Shown: piece by piece, positions 23,238 to 31,432 of the stretch
Position numbering within the stretch: position 1 is the first letter of the stretch
How the letters are laid out: the number at the start of each line of letters is the position of its first letter
IMG/VR virus record: IMGVR_UViG_3300047321_000170
Coordinates: 1-64,000 of that record
From: a virus
DNA: 64,000 nucleotides
Strand: one strand, 5' to 3'
Notes under the pieces: generated by a model
What the model was told of the DNA's origin: nothing
What the model saw: only the letters and a program-made list of their open reading frames with translations
Databases searched by the model: none
Position numbers and translations under genes: made by a program

Positions 23238-26171
23238 ATGCGACCACCGTGGGACTCAGTCAACGACTTCCTTCAGATCTACCCCGGTACGCTGAATCAG
23301 GGGCTGGACCCGGCGAACCTGCGCGACCAGTTCTTCCCGGCCAGCGCGTTCGTGCTGAACGAATCTTTCACGCTGCCTGGCGGAACTGGCAAGACTACCG
23401 GGGCGTGGTCGTCGGATTCTGGCGACCAGACGATGCCGGCCGCGCAGATGGAACCTCGCGTCTACTGCACGAAGGGCAAGGCAACGCTCAACTTCAACGG
23501 CACATCGCTGGTCCTGCGTATTCAGCTTGACTCGGACTGGGGCACTGCCGCGATCTACATCGACGGCAAAGCTCCCAGCACGATGGGTCTGGCTACCGCG
23601 CTCGACACGATCAACTGCAACCTCGACACGTCCAGCTACCCCGGCATGCAGCCGGGAGTGCGTCAGTACATCGACGTGCTGGTGGCAGATGGACTGACAC
23701 CAGGCCTGCACACGGTCGACCTGTATGCGACGAACGGCGGGACTACCAAGTACCTGGTGGTCTCGGGTGCGAAGGTACGCTCGTACAACAAGCAGCCGTT
23801 CGTGCTCAGCGGCTGGAAAGCAGCTAACCTGAATACCGGCAAGCTGACGCTCGCGAACCGTGGTGCGGACGCCGTGCTGAACGTGACGTTGCAGGTTCCG
23901 GCGACGTTCAAGCAGGCAAGCGACGGCACCGCCTTCGCCTCACCGATCGCGGTCGGGAACCTGACGCCTGACTCACAGTTCGACCTCAACTATTCGATCG
24001 ACGGCTCGGGCCAGCCCGACAACGTCTCGATCCCGCTGTACCTGTCGGGGCTCTACCGAGATCCAGCTGGCGCCGTCCAAGTGAACACGCCGTTCACCTA
24101 TGGCATGACCAGCTCCGCGGTCACCTTCGGCCCGCTCAACGGCTGGTCGTTCGACGCGGATACACCCGATGGTTCCACGCGCGCGATCTCGAATGGCACG
24201 GCCAAGACGCTCAGCTTCTTCACGAGCGCAACCTCGGTGGACTTCACACTCCAGCGCGACAACGGCTGGGGCACAGCATCCGTACTGGTCAACGGCGTCT
24301 CGTACGGCACGCTCACGTCCAACGATGCAGTAGGTGGAGGCTTCCTCGCGGTTCAGACGATCTCTGGTCTGCCGGCTGGTAAGAAGCAGGTTGTCATCTC
24401 GACGCTCGGGACAGCAGCTCACCCACTCGTCATCACCAAGATCGCTGGTCAGAACAGCGACTGGTACTCGCAGGTTAATGAAACCATCTTCGTCAACTAC
24501 GCCTTCAGCAACGTACCTCCGTTCGCTGTTGATGCGGCATGGGCGAAGGACGATGTCGGCGTGACGTGGGTCAATCCCGACACCAGCAAGGTGGATCTCA
24601 GCATCCCGCGAGACAGCCGCAATGCAACCGGCGTGCGCGCGTATGCCCGGTTCCCCACCTTCGCGGTCTACTACCAGAGTGGCAAGCAGGACATCCTCTC
24701 CAGCTATGACCTCGTGATCGTGGACCCCAACGGGGTCTCACGACAGGACGTGCAGGCTCTTCAAGCCAAAGGGATCAAGGTTCTAGGATACGTCTCGTTC
24801 GGCGAAGAAGACGGCATCGTGCAGGACATCTACGATCCGAACTCGCCGATCGGCCCGTGGAGGGATGACGGCCTGGGCACTGGCGGCTACGCCTCCTACT
24901 ACAACAAGGGCGGCAACCTGTACGGCGAGCCCACCGAATGCAATCGCGACCTTCAGCGCACACAAGGCCTGAAGCAGTGCGAGCTGGGCCGCGCCGAATA
25001 CTTCACGGGTCGCGGTCGATGCAGCCAGGCCTGCACGTTCGACAGCCGCGCTGGCTACGTGACGTACAGCGCGGGTGGCAAATGCGGCGGTGGCTTCACG
25101 AGCAGCAATAACTGGATTCGTGACGAGTCGGCAGCATGCACGAACGGTGACTGCCCCAAGTACACGCCGGTCAACAAGAAGTGCCCGAAGTGGATCGAAC
25201 CAGATGTGGGTTGGGGGCAGGACTTTTCGCAGACGGAAGACTTCCCTGACCAGAACGGCATCTGGGGCTCGACGTACATCAACCCGCTCGCGCCAAGGTG
25301 GAAGGAGAAACTTCAAACCTTGTACCTTCCGACTGTGCTCGATGCTGGCGTGAAGTACATCGAAGAGGTCAAGACACTCGTGGCCTATGGCTCGACACAA
25401 ATGAGCTTCCGTGCCGCCCACTGGCCGATCGACGATGCCGAAGAGTTGGTCCTCACCAACGCTGACCGCAGCATCACGTACACGCCGAATCTGCACTTCG
25501 GATACGACAAGGCGACCGGCGCGTTCACGATGGACAACAACGTTGGCGTGGAAGACTTCGGCTGGCCTCCGCTCGTCGCGGGACAACAGCTGTTGCTCAC
25601 GTACACGCGCAAAGGCCTGCAATGCGATGGCGTGTTCATGGACACGGTCGATACGGTTGACATCTACCCGTCCGACGCATTCCAGCAGGCGATGGCTGAC
25701 ATGATCAACAGCCTGTTCGACGAGCGTAAGGCCACCACGCCCAAGCTCTTCTGCTCGAACCGTGGCTTCACGATCCTGCCGAAGATCGTCCAGTCGTGTG
25801 AGTACGTCATGTTCGAGAGCTGGCTCACGGACTATGACTTCGAGAAAGGCGTCTATGGCCCGATCACAGATCCTGAGTCCATCGCGTTCAACAACGGTGT
25901 GAAGGCGATGCTCCGTCAGCTGCGGCGTGAGCACACCTTCGATGTTCTGTCGTTGAACTACTGCACGAACGGCCCTGCTGGCAACACGCTGCGTCAGTAC
26001 CTGTATGACACCGACTCGGCGGAAGGCTACATGAGCTGGTCTTCCGTGATTGAACTCGACGACCCACTCCCGCAGCAGCAGATGCAAACGACTGTCGCCG
26101 CCGCGATCCGTTCGAACGTGTGGGCACTGCTGCGCAGCGGCGGTCTCACTGACGGCCAACCTAATAGCTAA
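23238..26171 (+). CDS. Large tail protein with GH114-like polysaccharide hydrolase domain
   Basis: 977 residues. The N-terminal 420 are beta-rich repeats (two copies of a D-(S/N)-G/D-WGTA-hydrophobic-IDG/VNG motif at about 94 and 345). Residues about 470-950 resemble the TIM-barrel family of TM1410 and GH114 endo-polygalactosaminidases: FAVYYQSGKQDILSSYDLVIVDP, GIKVLGYVSFGEEDG, KYIEEVKTLVAYGS, and CDGVFMDTVDTVDIY with the expected acidic residues. About 560-665 is an insertion with roughly ten Cys. A depolymerase acting on galactosamine-rich exopolysaccharide is a reasonable inference. Confidence 0.78.
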   Translation: MRPPWDSVNDFLQIYPGTLNQGLDPANLRDQFFPASAFVLNESFTLPGGTGKTTGAWSSDSGDQTMPAAQMEPRVYCTKGKATLNFNGTSLVLRIQLDSDWGTAAIYIDGKAPSTMGLATALDTINCNLDTSSYPGMQPGVRQYIDVLVADGLTPGLHTVDLYATNGGTTKYLVVSGAKVRSYNKQPFVLSGWKAANLNTGKLTLANRGADAVLNVTLQVPATFKQASDGTAFASPIAVGNLTPDSQFDLNYSIDGSGQPDNVSIPLYLSGLYRDPAGAVQVNTPFTYGMTSSAVTFGPLNGWSFDADTPDGSTRAISNGTAKTLSFFTSATSVDFTLQRDNGWGTASVLVNGVSYGTLTSNDAVGGGFLAVQTISGLPAGKKQVVISTLGTAAHPLVITKIAGQNSDWYSQVNETIFVNYAFSNVPPFAVDAAWAKDDVGVTWVNPDTSKVDLSIPRDSRNATGVRAYARFPTFAVYYQSGKQDILSSYDLVIVDPNGVSRQDVQALQAKGIKVLGYVSFGEEDGIVQDIYDPNSPIGPWRDDGLGTGGYASYYNKGGNLYGEPTECNRDLQRTQGLKQCELGRAEYFTGRGRCSQACTFDSRAGYVTYSAGGKCGGGFTSSNNWIRDESAACTNGDCPKYTPVNKKCPKWIEPDVGWGQDFSQTEDFPDQNGIWGSTYINPLAPRWKEKLQTLYLPTVLDAGVKYIEEVKTLVAYGSTQMSFRAAHWPIDDAEELVLTNADRSITYTPNLHFGYDKATGAFTMDNNVGVEDFGWPPLVAGQQLLLTYTRKGLQCDGVFMDTVDTVDIYPSDAFQQAMADMINSLFDERKATTPKLFCSNRGFTILPKIVQSCEYVMFESWLTDYDFEKGVYGPITDPESIAFNNGVKAMLRQLRREHTFDVLSLNYCTNGPAGNTLRQYLYDTDSAEGYMSWSSVIELDDPLPQQQMQTTVAAAIRSNVWALLRSGGLTDGQPNS

Positions 26172-26181
26172 CGAGGCACCT

Positions 26182-27273
26182 ATGACAGTTCTCTTCACCG
26201 ATGGCATGGACAGCTACGCAACTGCTGCCGATGTCGTGCTTAAGTGGGCCGCTTGCTCGATGGCCTTCGACTCTACTGCTGGCCGCTTCGGCGGTGGCTC
26301 GCTGCACGCCGCGGGTGTGACGCCCCAGTCGCTCGCGACGCCGCTCTTCCCGAGCAACGTCAAGTACGAGACGGTCTTCAACTTCGGCTTCAATTTCAAG
26401 TCGGTCGCCACCGACAGCTACGACTCGATCACCGCAGGCAAGCCGCTCGTCGCACTGCCTAACAACTTGGGCTCGGGCGCCCAGCTCGCAGGCATCCTGT
26501 ATGTGAATCCGGCCAACGGTGGCGGCAACATCGTCATGGGCCTGCTGGGCTCGACGAACCTGGGTCTGCAAGCAGCCGGCCGCGCGAACCTGCTTGATGG
26601 ACGGCAGCACTGGGTCGAAGTGCAGCTGAAGATCTCGTCGAACGCAGCGAACGGCATCTGCACGGTCTACGTTGACGGCGTTCAGGACCTGGTCTACACG
26701 GGCGCGACGGCGGTGGGCGCGCTCACGTCGCTCAACGGCAACGTCAACCTGTGGAACGGCGCACCGAACAACGCGAACGCCCACATCTGGTTCGACGACT
26801 TCATGCTCTGGGACACGACCGGCAACGCTGCATTGGATCTCACAACCTTCCCGGTTGGTCCGCAGCGCATCGTAACGCTGGACCCGAACGCTGACGGTGA
26901 CAACATCGACTTCACGCCGAGCGCGGTGGGCACACACTTCGGTCTTGTCTCCGGTTCCTACAACTCGGCGAGCTACGTGAGCGACGCGAGCGGTAACACA
27001 GGCCATCTTGAACTCTTCAAGTTCCCTGCTCTCCCCTTCGTGCCGAACGCAATCACCACCCTGGTCCTGAACCTGTTCGGCCAGAACCCTGGCTCGACTG
27101 CGCTGAACATTCTGCCGAAGGTGAAGCTCTCGGGCACCGTGGCCACGGGCGCGTCAATCAGGCTCTCGAACGGCGTGAACAAGCTCTCGCAGACATCGTT
27201 CCCGCGTGACCCGGCAGGCAACGTCTGGGTTCCGGCGAACGTCAACATCGTCCAAGCCGGCGTGGGTGACTAA
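26182..27273 (+). CDS. Lectin-like (jelly-roll) appendage protein
   Basis: 363 residues from ATG 26182 with a GAGG ribosome site. Residues about 1-210 follow the concanavalin/LamG pattern: GRFGGGSLHA early, then HWVEVQLKI, CTVYVDGVQD and IWFDDFMLWD near the end. The remaining 150 residues are beta-rich. Carbohydrate binding at the tail tip is likely. It overlaps the next gene by one base. Confidence 0.65.
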   Translation: MTVLFTDGMDSYATAADVVLKWAACSMAFDSTAGRFGGGSLHAAGVTPQSLATPLFPSNVKYETVFNFGFNFKSVATDSYDSITAGKPLVALPNNLGSGAQLAGILYVNPANGGGNIVMGLLGSTNLGLQAAGRANLLDGRQHWVEVQLKISSNAANGICTVYVDGVQDLVYTGATAVGALTSLNGNVNLWNGAPNNANAHIWFDDFMLWDTTGNAALDLTTFPVGPQRIVTLDPNADGDNIDFTPSAVGTHFGLVSGSYNSASYVSDASGNTGHLELFKFPALPFVPNAITTLVLNLFGQNPGSTALNILPKVKLSGTVATGASIRLSNGVNKLSQTSFPRDPAGNVWVPANVNIVQAGVGD

Positions 27274-27827
27274 TGGCCACCGCACTCAAGCGCGTCAGCA
27301 AGGTTCAGCAGGAGGTCGTAGCCAGCCAGGCTTCGAAGCCTGCTGCACGTCAGGTAACCAAGATCTCCGCTGAGCTGGTGCAGACGCTCGGCATCACTGA
27401 GGCAGCGGGGCGTGTCAGCAAGGCCCAGGTCGAAGCCGTGGTCGCGCCGTCCACGCGACCAGCTGCTCGTGCGCTCACGAAGGCGAACCTCGACGTGGTG
27501 GCCGCAGCACTGACGGACGCGCCCACGCGGCAAGTGCGGCGTGCCTACATCGAAGTGCTGTGTTCGCAACAGGAGAAGCTGGTTGTTGGTCTGCCGGATC
27601 TGGGCGAGGTCAACCCTTTCCTCGTGAACATGCCGGTCGTGGCTGTCGTTCGCACAGTGGCCAAAGTCAACGGCCAGGAAGTAGAGACGCCGCTGAATGA
27701 CTGCAAGCGCGTCTGGTATCGGATGACGGTCACGAAGAGCAACGGGCAGCAGCTACTGCCTTTTGTCGACGACGAGCCACGGCTGAAGCCTAACCCCACA
27801 GGACACGACGAGCCTCAAACGTACTAA
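27273..27827 (+). CDS. Protein with five ~20-residue tandem repeats
   Basis: 184 residues. Residues 7-105 are five imperfect repeats of the form R-x-(V/L)-(S/T/R)-K/R-x-x-x-(E/D)-(V/L)-(V/L), for example RVSKVQQEVVAS, RQVTKISAELVQT, RVSKAQVEAVVAP, RALTKANLDVVAA and RQVRRAYIEVLCS. Similar strings occur as short tags in other phage tail proteins, where they appear singly. Its function is unknown; a fibre-connector or decoration role is possible. Confidence 0.65.
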   Translation: MATALKRVSKVQQEVVASQASKPAARQVTKISAELVQTLGITEAAGRVSKAQVEAVVAPSTRPAARALTKANLDVVAAALTDAPTRQVRRAYIEVLCSQQEKLVVGLPDLGEVNPFLVNMPVVAVVRTVAKVNGQEVETPLNDCKRVWYRMTVTKSNGQQLLPFVDDEPRLKPNPTGHDEPQTY

Positions 27828-27834
27828 GCACCAC

Positions 27835-27854
27835 CGCCCGTCCACCACCGGGCG
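27835..27854 (+). promoter_or_regulatory. Start-associated hairpin with CAC loop
   Basis: CGCCCG (27835-27840), loop TCCACCAC, CGGGCG (27849-27854), 18 bases before the ATG at 27873; an AAGGAA site follows the hairpin. The loop is identical to those at 36862 and 52256 although the stems differ. Confidence 0.8.
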
Positions 27855-27872
27855 CCTACAAGGAAATGGATC

Positions 27873-28190
27873 ATGCCAGCTGGCCGCTACAACCTTTTGA
27901 TCGAGCAAGGCGCAACCTTCCGCCTTCCGTTCATCTATCGCGACGTGGGCGGTAATCCCGTCCAGTTCGACAACATGCAGGGCGTGATGACGCTGTTCGA
28001 TCCGAATGGCACAGTAGTCCTGAAGAAAACATCACCAGATGGTGTGCGCCTCGCAGTCGCAGGCTCGATCGACATCGAGCTGACGGCGGTCGAGACCGCA
28101 GCCCTCTCGGTCGGTGGGACGTATCGCTTCGAGCTGGTCAACGGCACGGATGTCGATCGGGTGCTCAAGGGAACGTGGAGCCTCGAATGA
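27873..28190 (+). CDS. Small structural protein, unknown function
   Basis: 105 residues, beta-rich (YNLLIEQGATFRLPFIYRD; GSIDIELTAVETAAL; GTYRFELVNGTDVDRVLKG). The layout resembles the small N-terminal domain of baseplate-upper-type proteins that dock fibres. It overlaps the collagen-like gene in an ATGA, so it may be its adaptor. The family is not certain. Confidence 0.6.
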   Translation: MPAGRYNLLIEQGATFRLPFIYRDVGGNPVQFDNMQGVMTLFDPNGTVVLKKTSPDGVRLAVAGSIDIELTAVETAALSVGGTYRFELVNGTDVDRVLKGTWSLE

Positions 28191-29674
28191 GCGATACCAA
28201 TCTGGTTGTTGAAGTGCATCCGACGCTGCACAACACCGTCGAAGTGCGCGCGGCCTCTAAGGCGGTGGACGTGCTCCCGCAGACGGGCAATCAAGTCGAT
28301 ACACATCCGCTCTCGCCGCTCGTCGAAGTGCGCGCGCCTGGCCTTCAGGGGCCGAAGGGAGATCCGGGTGATGTCGGCCCGACTGGTCCTGCTGGTGCGC
28401 AGGGCGAGCAAGGTCCGGAAGGTCCGCAGGGCGTGCCGGGTCCGAAGGGCGACGTGGGCGATCACGGGCCGCAGGGCATTCAGGGCGAGAAAGGTGACCC
28501 CGGCGCGCAGGGTCCACAGGGCCTTCCCGGTGTAAAGGGTGACACCGGGCCGCAGGGTTTGCAGGGGCCGAAGGGTGATCAGGGCGACCCTGGCCCGCAG
28601 GGGCCGCAAGGCCTGAAGGGCGACAAGGGCGATCAGGGCGACCAGGGGCCGCAGGGGATTCCGGGTGTGAAGGGTGACACCGGAGCGGCCGGCGCGGCTG
28701 GCGCGCAAGGGCCGGTCGGCCCTGCCGGTGCCGATGGTCTGCAAGGCCCAGCTGGTCCGAAAGGCGACAAGGGTGACCCTGGCGCGCAGGGGCCGCAGGG
28801 CGAGGTTGGCCCGATGGGACCGGCAGGCAGCGGTGAGGGAAGCATCGGCCCGGAGGGGCCGCAGGGTGTGGCCGGCCCGCAGGGGCCGAAGGGCGACACA
28901 GGCGACGTGGGACCGGCAGGCGCGCAGGGGCCGCAGGGTGAACAAGGGCCAGCCGGTGCGGACGGAGCGCAGGGGCCGCAGGGCATCCAGGGCGAGCCGG
29001 GTCCGAAGGGCGACACAGGCGCGCAGGGGCCGCAGGGTATCCAAGGCGAGAAAGGCGACACAGGGGCGCAAGGTCCGCAGGGGCTTCAGGGTCTGAAGGG
29101 TGACCAAGGTGACCCCGGTGCGCAAGGGCCGCAAGGGCTAAAGGGCGACACCGGGGCGCAAGGGCCGCAGGGCTTGAAGGGCGACACCGGGGCGGCAGGC
29201 GCGCAGGGCATTCAGGGGCCGCAGGGCACGCAAGGTGTGCAGGGCGTGAAAGGCGACACGGGCGTGCAGGGACCGCAAGGTGTTGCTGGTCCCACCGGCG
29301 CCACCGGCCCGCAAGGGCCGAAGGGTGACCCAGGCGCTACTGGCCCAGGAGCTATTCCGCTCCCCGGCACGATCGCCACCGCGTCCAAGACACTGGCTCT
29401 CACCGATGCGCCCTCCCCGGCCTATCAGGGTGGCGTGCCGATGAACGTGGCGACGGCGAACACCGTGACCGTCCCGCCGAACGCGAGCGTGGCCTTCCCG
29501 GTCGGCACCATGATCATGGTCGGCCAGCTAGGCGCGGGGCAGACCAGCATCGTGGCCGGATCTGGCGTGACGCTGCGCACCAGCTCGTCGCTGACGCTGC
29601 GCGCGCAGTACTCGTGTGCCACGCTCTGGAAGGTGGACACCGATACGTGGATGGTGATGGGAGATCTGACGTGA
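28187..29674 (+). CDS. Long collagen-like tail fibre
   Basis: 495 residues from ATG 28187. Residues about 52-386 are roughly 110 Gly-X-Y triplets, dominated by GPQ, GPK, GDx and GAQ, with one short break ([12 protein letters not shown]). Such regions form trimeric stalks around 95 nm long if fully extended (inference at 0.29 nm per residue). The C-terminal 108 residues are a beta domain ([15 protein letters not shown]) that is likely the distal head. The DNA of the stalk is internally repetitive and may recombine to vary length. Confidence 0.88.
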   Translation: MSDTNLVVEVHPTLHNTVEVRAASKAVDVLPQTGNQVDTHPLSPLVEVRAPGLQGPKGDPGDVGPTGPAGAQGEQGPEGPQGVPGPKGDVGDHGPQGIQGEKGDPGAQGPQGLPGVKGDTGPQGLQGPKGDQGDPGPQGPQGLKGDKGDQGDQGPQGIPGVKGDTGAAGAAGAQGPVGPAGADGLQGPAGPKGDKGDPGAQGPQGEVGPMGPAGSGEGSIGPEGPQGVAGPQGPKGDTGDVGPAGAQGPQGEQGPAGADGAQGPQGIQGEPGPKGDTGAQGPQGIQGEKGDTGAQGPQGLQGLKGDQGDPGAQGPQGLKGDTGAQGPQGLKGDTGAAGAQGIQGPQGTQGVQGVKGDTGVQGPQGVAGPTGATGPQGPKGDPGATGPGAIPLPGTIATASKTLALTDAPSPAYQGGVPMNVATANTVTVPPNASVAFPVGTMIMVGQLGAGQTSIVAGSGVTLRTSSSLTLRAQYSCATLWKVDTDTWMVMGDLT

Positions 29675-30396
29675 TCCCGGCTGCGTTCCGATACCGCCCG
29701 ACGATTCCCTCGGGCGGGAGCATTCAGGTCGTCTCGACATCGAGCGCGGTCGCTGACGTGGCCGTGGCCAACTCGGGCAACGCGTTCGCCACGCTGCCAG
29801 CGCCATCGGGCATCGTCGCGGGGAACCTGCTGTTTGCGTACGCGGTGTACGACGATTTGAACGCCGTGTCATCCCTCGCGCCTGCCGGTTGGACGGTGCA
29901 GCGCGCGTACAACTACTCGACCCACAACAACACCGGCTTCATAGCCACCTTGTGGAAGATCGCGACCGCCAACGAGCCCGCGAGCTATTCGTTTGGCAGC
30001 GCGAGCATCAACACGATCAGCGTGGGGTGCGTTCAGCTGTCAGGCGTTTCGCAGAGCAACCCGTTCGGCGGGATAGGCCCCACGAATACCAAGATCAACT
30101 CGGCCACGACGACCTTCGCGACGCTCACGCGGGCGGTAGCAGGGCTTGAATTGCTGGTAGCGGGCACGGGCTCCAACTACTCCAGCACTGTCGCGAACGC
30201 GTGGACGCCACCCTCTGGATATACCCAGCTGCCCGCCGTGACGGGCAACTACAACAAGAACAACACGTCCGAGTCGCAGGCGATCTTCGCGGCGTACAAC
30301 CTCAACGCCCCGGTTGGTGCGACGGGGGCCTTGACCGGGACTCTCAATAAGGCTTACTACAACGGCACCTTCAATATCTCCTTCAACCCTGCCTGA
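29671..30396 (+). CDS. Unknown virion protein, possible fibre tip
   Basis: 241 residues from GTG 29671 (GTGA overlap with the collagen-like gene). Ser/Thr/Asn-rich and beta-rich with little charge, as in tail fibre heads or adhesins. Coupled expression with the collagen-like fibre suggests the two work together. I recognise no family. It is the last late gene on this strand. Confidence 0.65.
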   Translation: MIPAAFRYRPTIPSGGSIQVVSTSSAVADVAVANSGNAFATLPAPSGIVAGNLLFAYAVYDDLNAVSSLAPAGWTVQRAYNYSTHNNTGFIATLWKIATANEPASYSFGSASINTISVGCVQLSGVSQSNPFGGIGPTNTKINSATTTFATLTRAVAGLELLVAGTGSNYSSTVANAWTPPSGYTQLPAVTGNYNKNNTSESQAIFAAYNLNAPVGATGALTGTLNKAYYNGTFNISFNPA

Positions 30397-30440
30397 TCGC
30401 TGTCACTACGCTACGCAATGAGACGCTAAGGAACGCCCTG

Positions 30441-30455
30441 GACTATACGATAGTC
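30441..30455. promoter_or_regulatory. Palindrome shared with 55186-55200, candidate operator
   Basis: GACTATACGATAGTC is a six-base-arm palindrome. Its inner 13 bases, ACTATACGATAGT, recur identically in the early region at 55187-55199. It lies about 30 bases upstream of the -35 of the excisionase-type gene. Confidence 0.55.
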
Positions 30456-30467
30456 GGGGCGGAAGAC

Positions 30468-30496
30468 TTGCAATTGAGGGAGAGCGCACATACGAT
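30468..30496 (+). promoter_or_regulatory. Candidate promoter of excisionase-type gene
   Basis: TTGCAA (30468-30473), 17-base spacer, TACGAT (30491-30496). A small hairpin GCGCA / TGCGC overlaps the -10 region (30484-30500). Confidence 0.5.
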
Positions 30497-30519
30497 GCGC
30501 CCTCTGGCCAACCCTCAAC

Positions 30520-30723
30520 ATGGAGCAAACGATGACACCCACCACTGTCACCACGCCCACCCCGAAGCTGTACCGAATTCAAGCCGTCATGCAGCAGCTC
30601 AGCGTCTCGCGCGCGACCGTCTATCGTCTCGTGAACAACGGCAAGCTGAAGCTGGTCAAGATCGGCGAACGCTCCAGCGGCATCACCGCGGAGAGCGTTG
30701 ACGCTCTGGTAGCCGGCGCCTAA
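30520..30723 (+). CDS. Excisionase-type helix-turn-helix protein
   Basis: 67 residues. KLYRIQAVMQQLSVSRATVY, then RLVNNGKLKLVKIGERSSGI, is the winged MerR/AlpA-like HTH found in recombination directionality factors and small phage activators. It lies 710 bases upstream of the integrase on the same strand, so a role in excision or control of int is likely. It could instead be a transcriptional activator. Starts at ATG 30520; an in-frame ATG follows at 30532. Confidence 0.75.
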   Translation: MEQTMTPTTVTTPTPKLYRIQAVMQQLSVSRATVYRLVNNGKLKLVKIGERSSGITAESVDALVAGA

Positions 30724-31037
30724 CCGGACTCCTCTCTCGGGGGCAGTTTCTCCGCTGCCCCAAGCGGGGCCACTCTCTGTGGCCCCGATCCCAAGAATCC
30801 CCGCCTCGACATCTCCTGCATCATCAGCACACGCAGCTTTTCCAGTGCGACCAGCTGGCCACCCACGTCAACTTCCCAGCAACGCTGCACGACAACCCGA
30901 TAGCTTTCGACCTCGTCGAACAGCTCGCGCATTCGCACGACCTCCAGCACGAGCGCGCGGATCTCGTCTTGAGGGTACGTCCGATACAGGCGTCGCAAGT
31001 CCGTCATCGTCGGCGTTCCGAAATCTGGCAATCGCAT
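30720..31037 (-). CDS. Unknown protein under a LexA-type box
   Basis: 105 residues; starts at ATG 31037 with AAGGAAG five bases upstream. Residues about 12-80 are helical and charged (DEIRALVLEVVRMRELFDEV; LVALEKLRVLMMQEM). No known domain. The LexA-type box 14-33 bases upstream of the start would place it under SOS control, which suits an antirepressor or prophage-induction factor. The role is inferred from the operator alone. Confidence 0.55.
   Translation of the reverse strand: MRLPDFGTPTMTDLRRLYRTYPQDEIRALVLEVVRMRELFDEVESYRVVVQRCWEVDVGGQLVALEKLRVLMMQEMSRRGFLGSGPQRVAPLGAAEKLPPREESG
30740..30786. terminator. Two GC-rich hairpins between convergent genes
   Basis: GGGGCAG / CTGCCCC (30740-30761) and GGGGCCAC / GTGGCCCC (30766-30786) stand in tandem where the excisionase-type gene and the opposed gene meet. 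There is no T run on either side, so they may slow or stop transcription without being classical terminators. They lie inside the last codons of the opposed gene. Confidence 0.55.
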
Positions 31038-31050
31038 GGCACTTCCTTAA

Positions 31051-31070
31051 TACTGTACGGATATACAGTA
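31051..31070. promoter_or_regulatory. LexA (SOS) box
   Basis: CTGT-N8-ACAG (31053-31068) lies inside a perfect eight-base inverted repeat ATACTGTA / TACAGTAT. This is the form bound by LexA in gamma- and beta-proteobacteria. It is placed to control the leftward gene 31037-30720. Confidence 0.75.
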
Positions 31071-31111
31071 TCACGAACGCGCGCGGATGCCAGTACACTC
31101 GGGCGATTTTG

Positions 31112-31416
31112 CAGCTACCCACCCTTCTGCCCTACCACCCCAAAAGTGGGTAGCTAGTCGGGTAGCTAGAGCCTAATTTTACTGGTCTGTTCACCGCAAA
31201 CCCTTATGCAGCAAGGCTGCGAGAAATTCATGAAGATTGCCACCTGCAATCTCCATTGATGTGTTTTAACGTACCGGAGTGTTTCAGGCAATCCCCGGAA
31301 AGCCCTGCCCAGCAAGGGTTCGTGTTCCGTAGTGTTTCATAATGTTTCGCGATACCACGCGAAATATGGGTAGCTAGGTGGGTAGCTAGAGCACGTATAA
31401 TCGCGCCTAGCTACCC
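31112..31416. promoter_or_regulatory. Integrase control region / candidate attP with GGGTAGCTAG repeats
   Basis: This stretch has no gene. GGGTAGCTAG occurs at 31148, 31160, 31368 and 31380, two pairs each spaced 12 bases and the pairs 220 bases apart. An inverted copy CTAGCTACCC lies at 31407, and a partial inverted copy (CAGCTACCC) at 31112. The last two full copies form a 12-base inverted repeat (GTGGGTAGCTAG / CTAGCTACCCAC) around a perfect TATAAT at 31396-31401. Between the pairs lie GATTGC / GCAATC (31235-31251), TTTCGCG / CGCGAAA (31345-31364) and repeats of AGTGTTTCA (31278, 31331). Arm-type integrase sites or repressor operators fit; no tRNA-like core is evident. Confidence 0.6.
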
Positions 31417-31432
31417 ACCACAGAGACCTACG

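Noticed and set aside
28340-29350. Repetitive DNA that could be taken for a CRISPR or satellite array
   Set aside because: The repeats are in-frame Gly-X-Y codons of one collagen-like gene; there are no constant repeats with unique spacers.
31170-31367. tRNA 3' end as an attP core next to int
   Set aside because: I could not find a convincing T-arm, acceptor stem or CCA in this stretch, so no tRNA-derived core is claimed.
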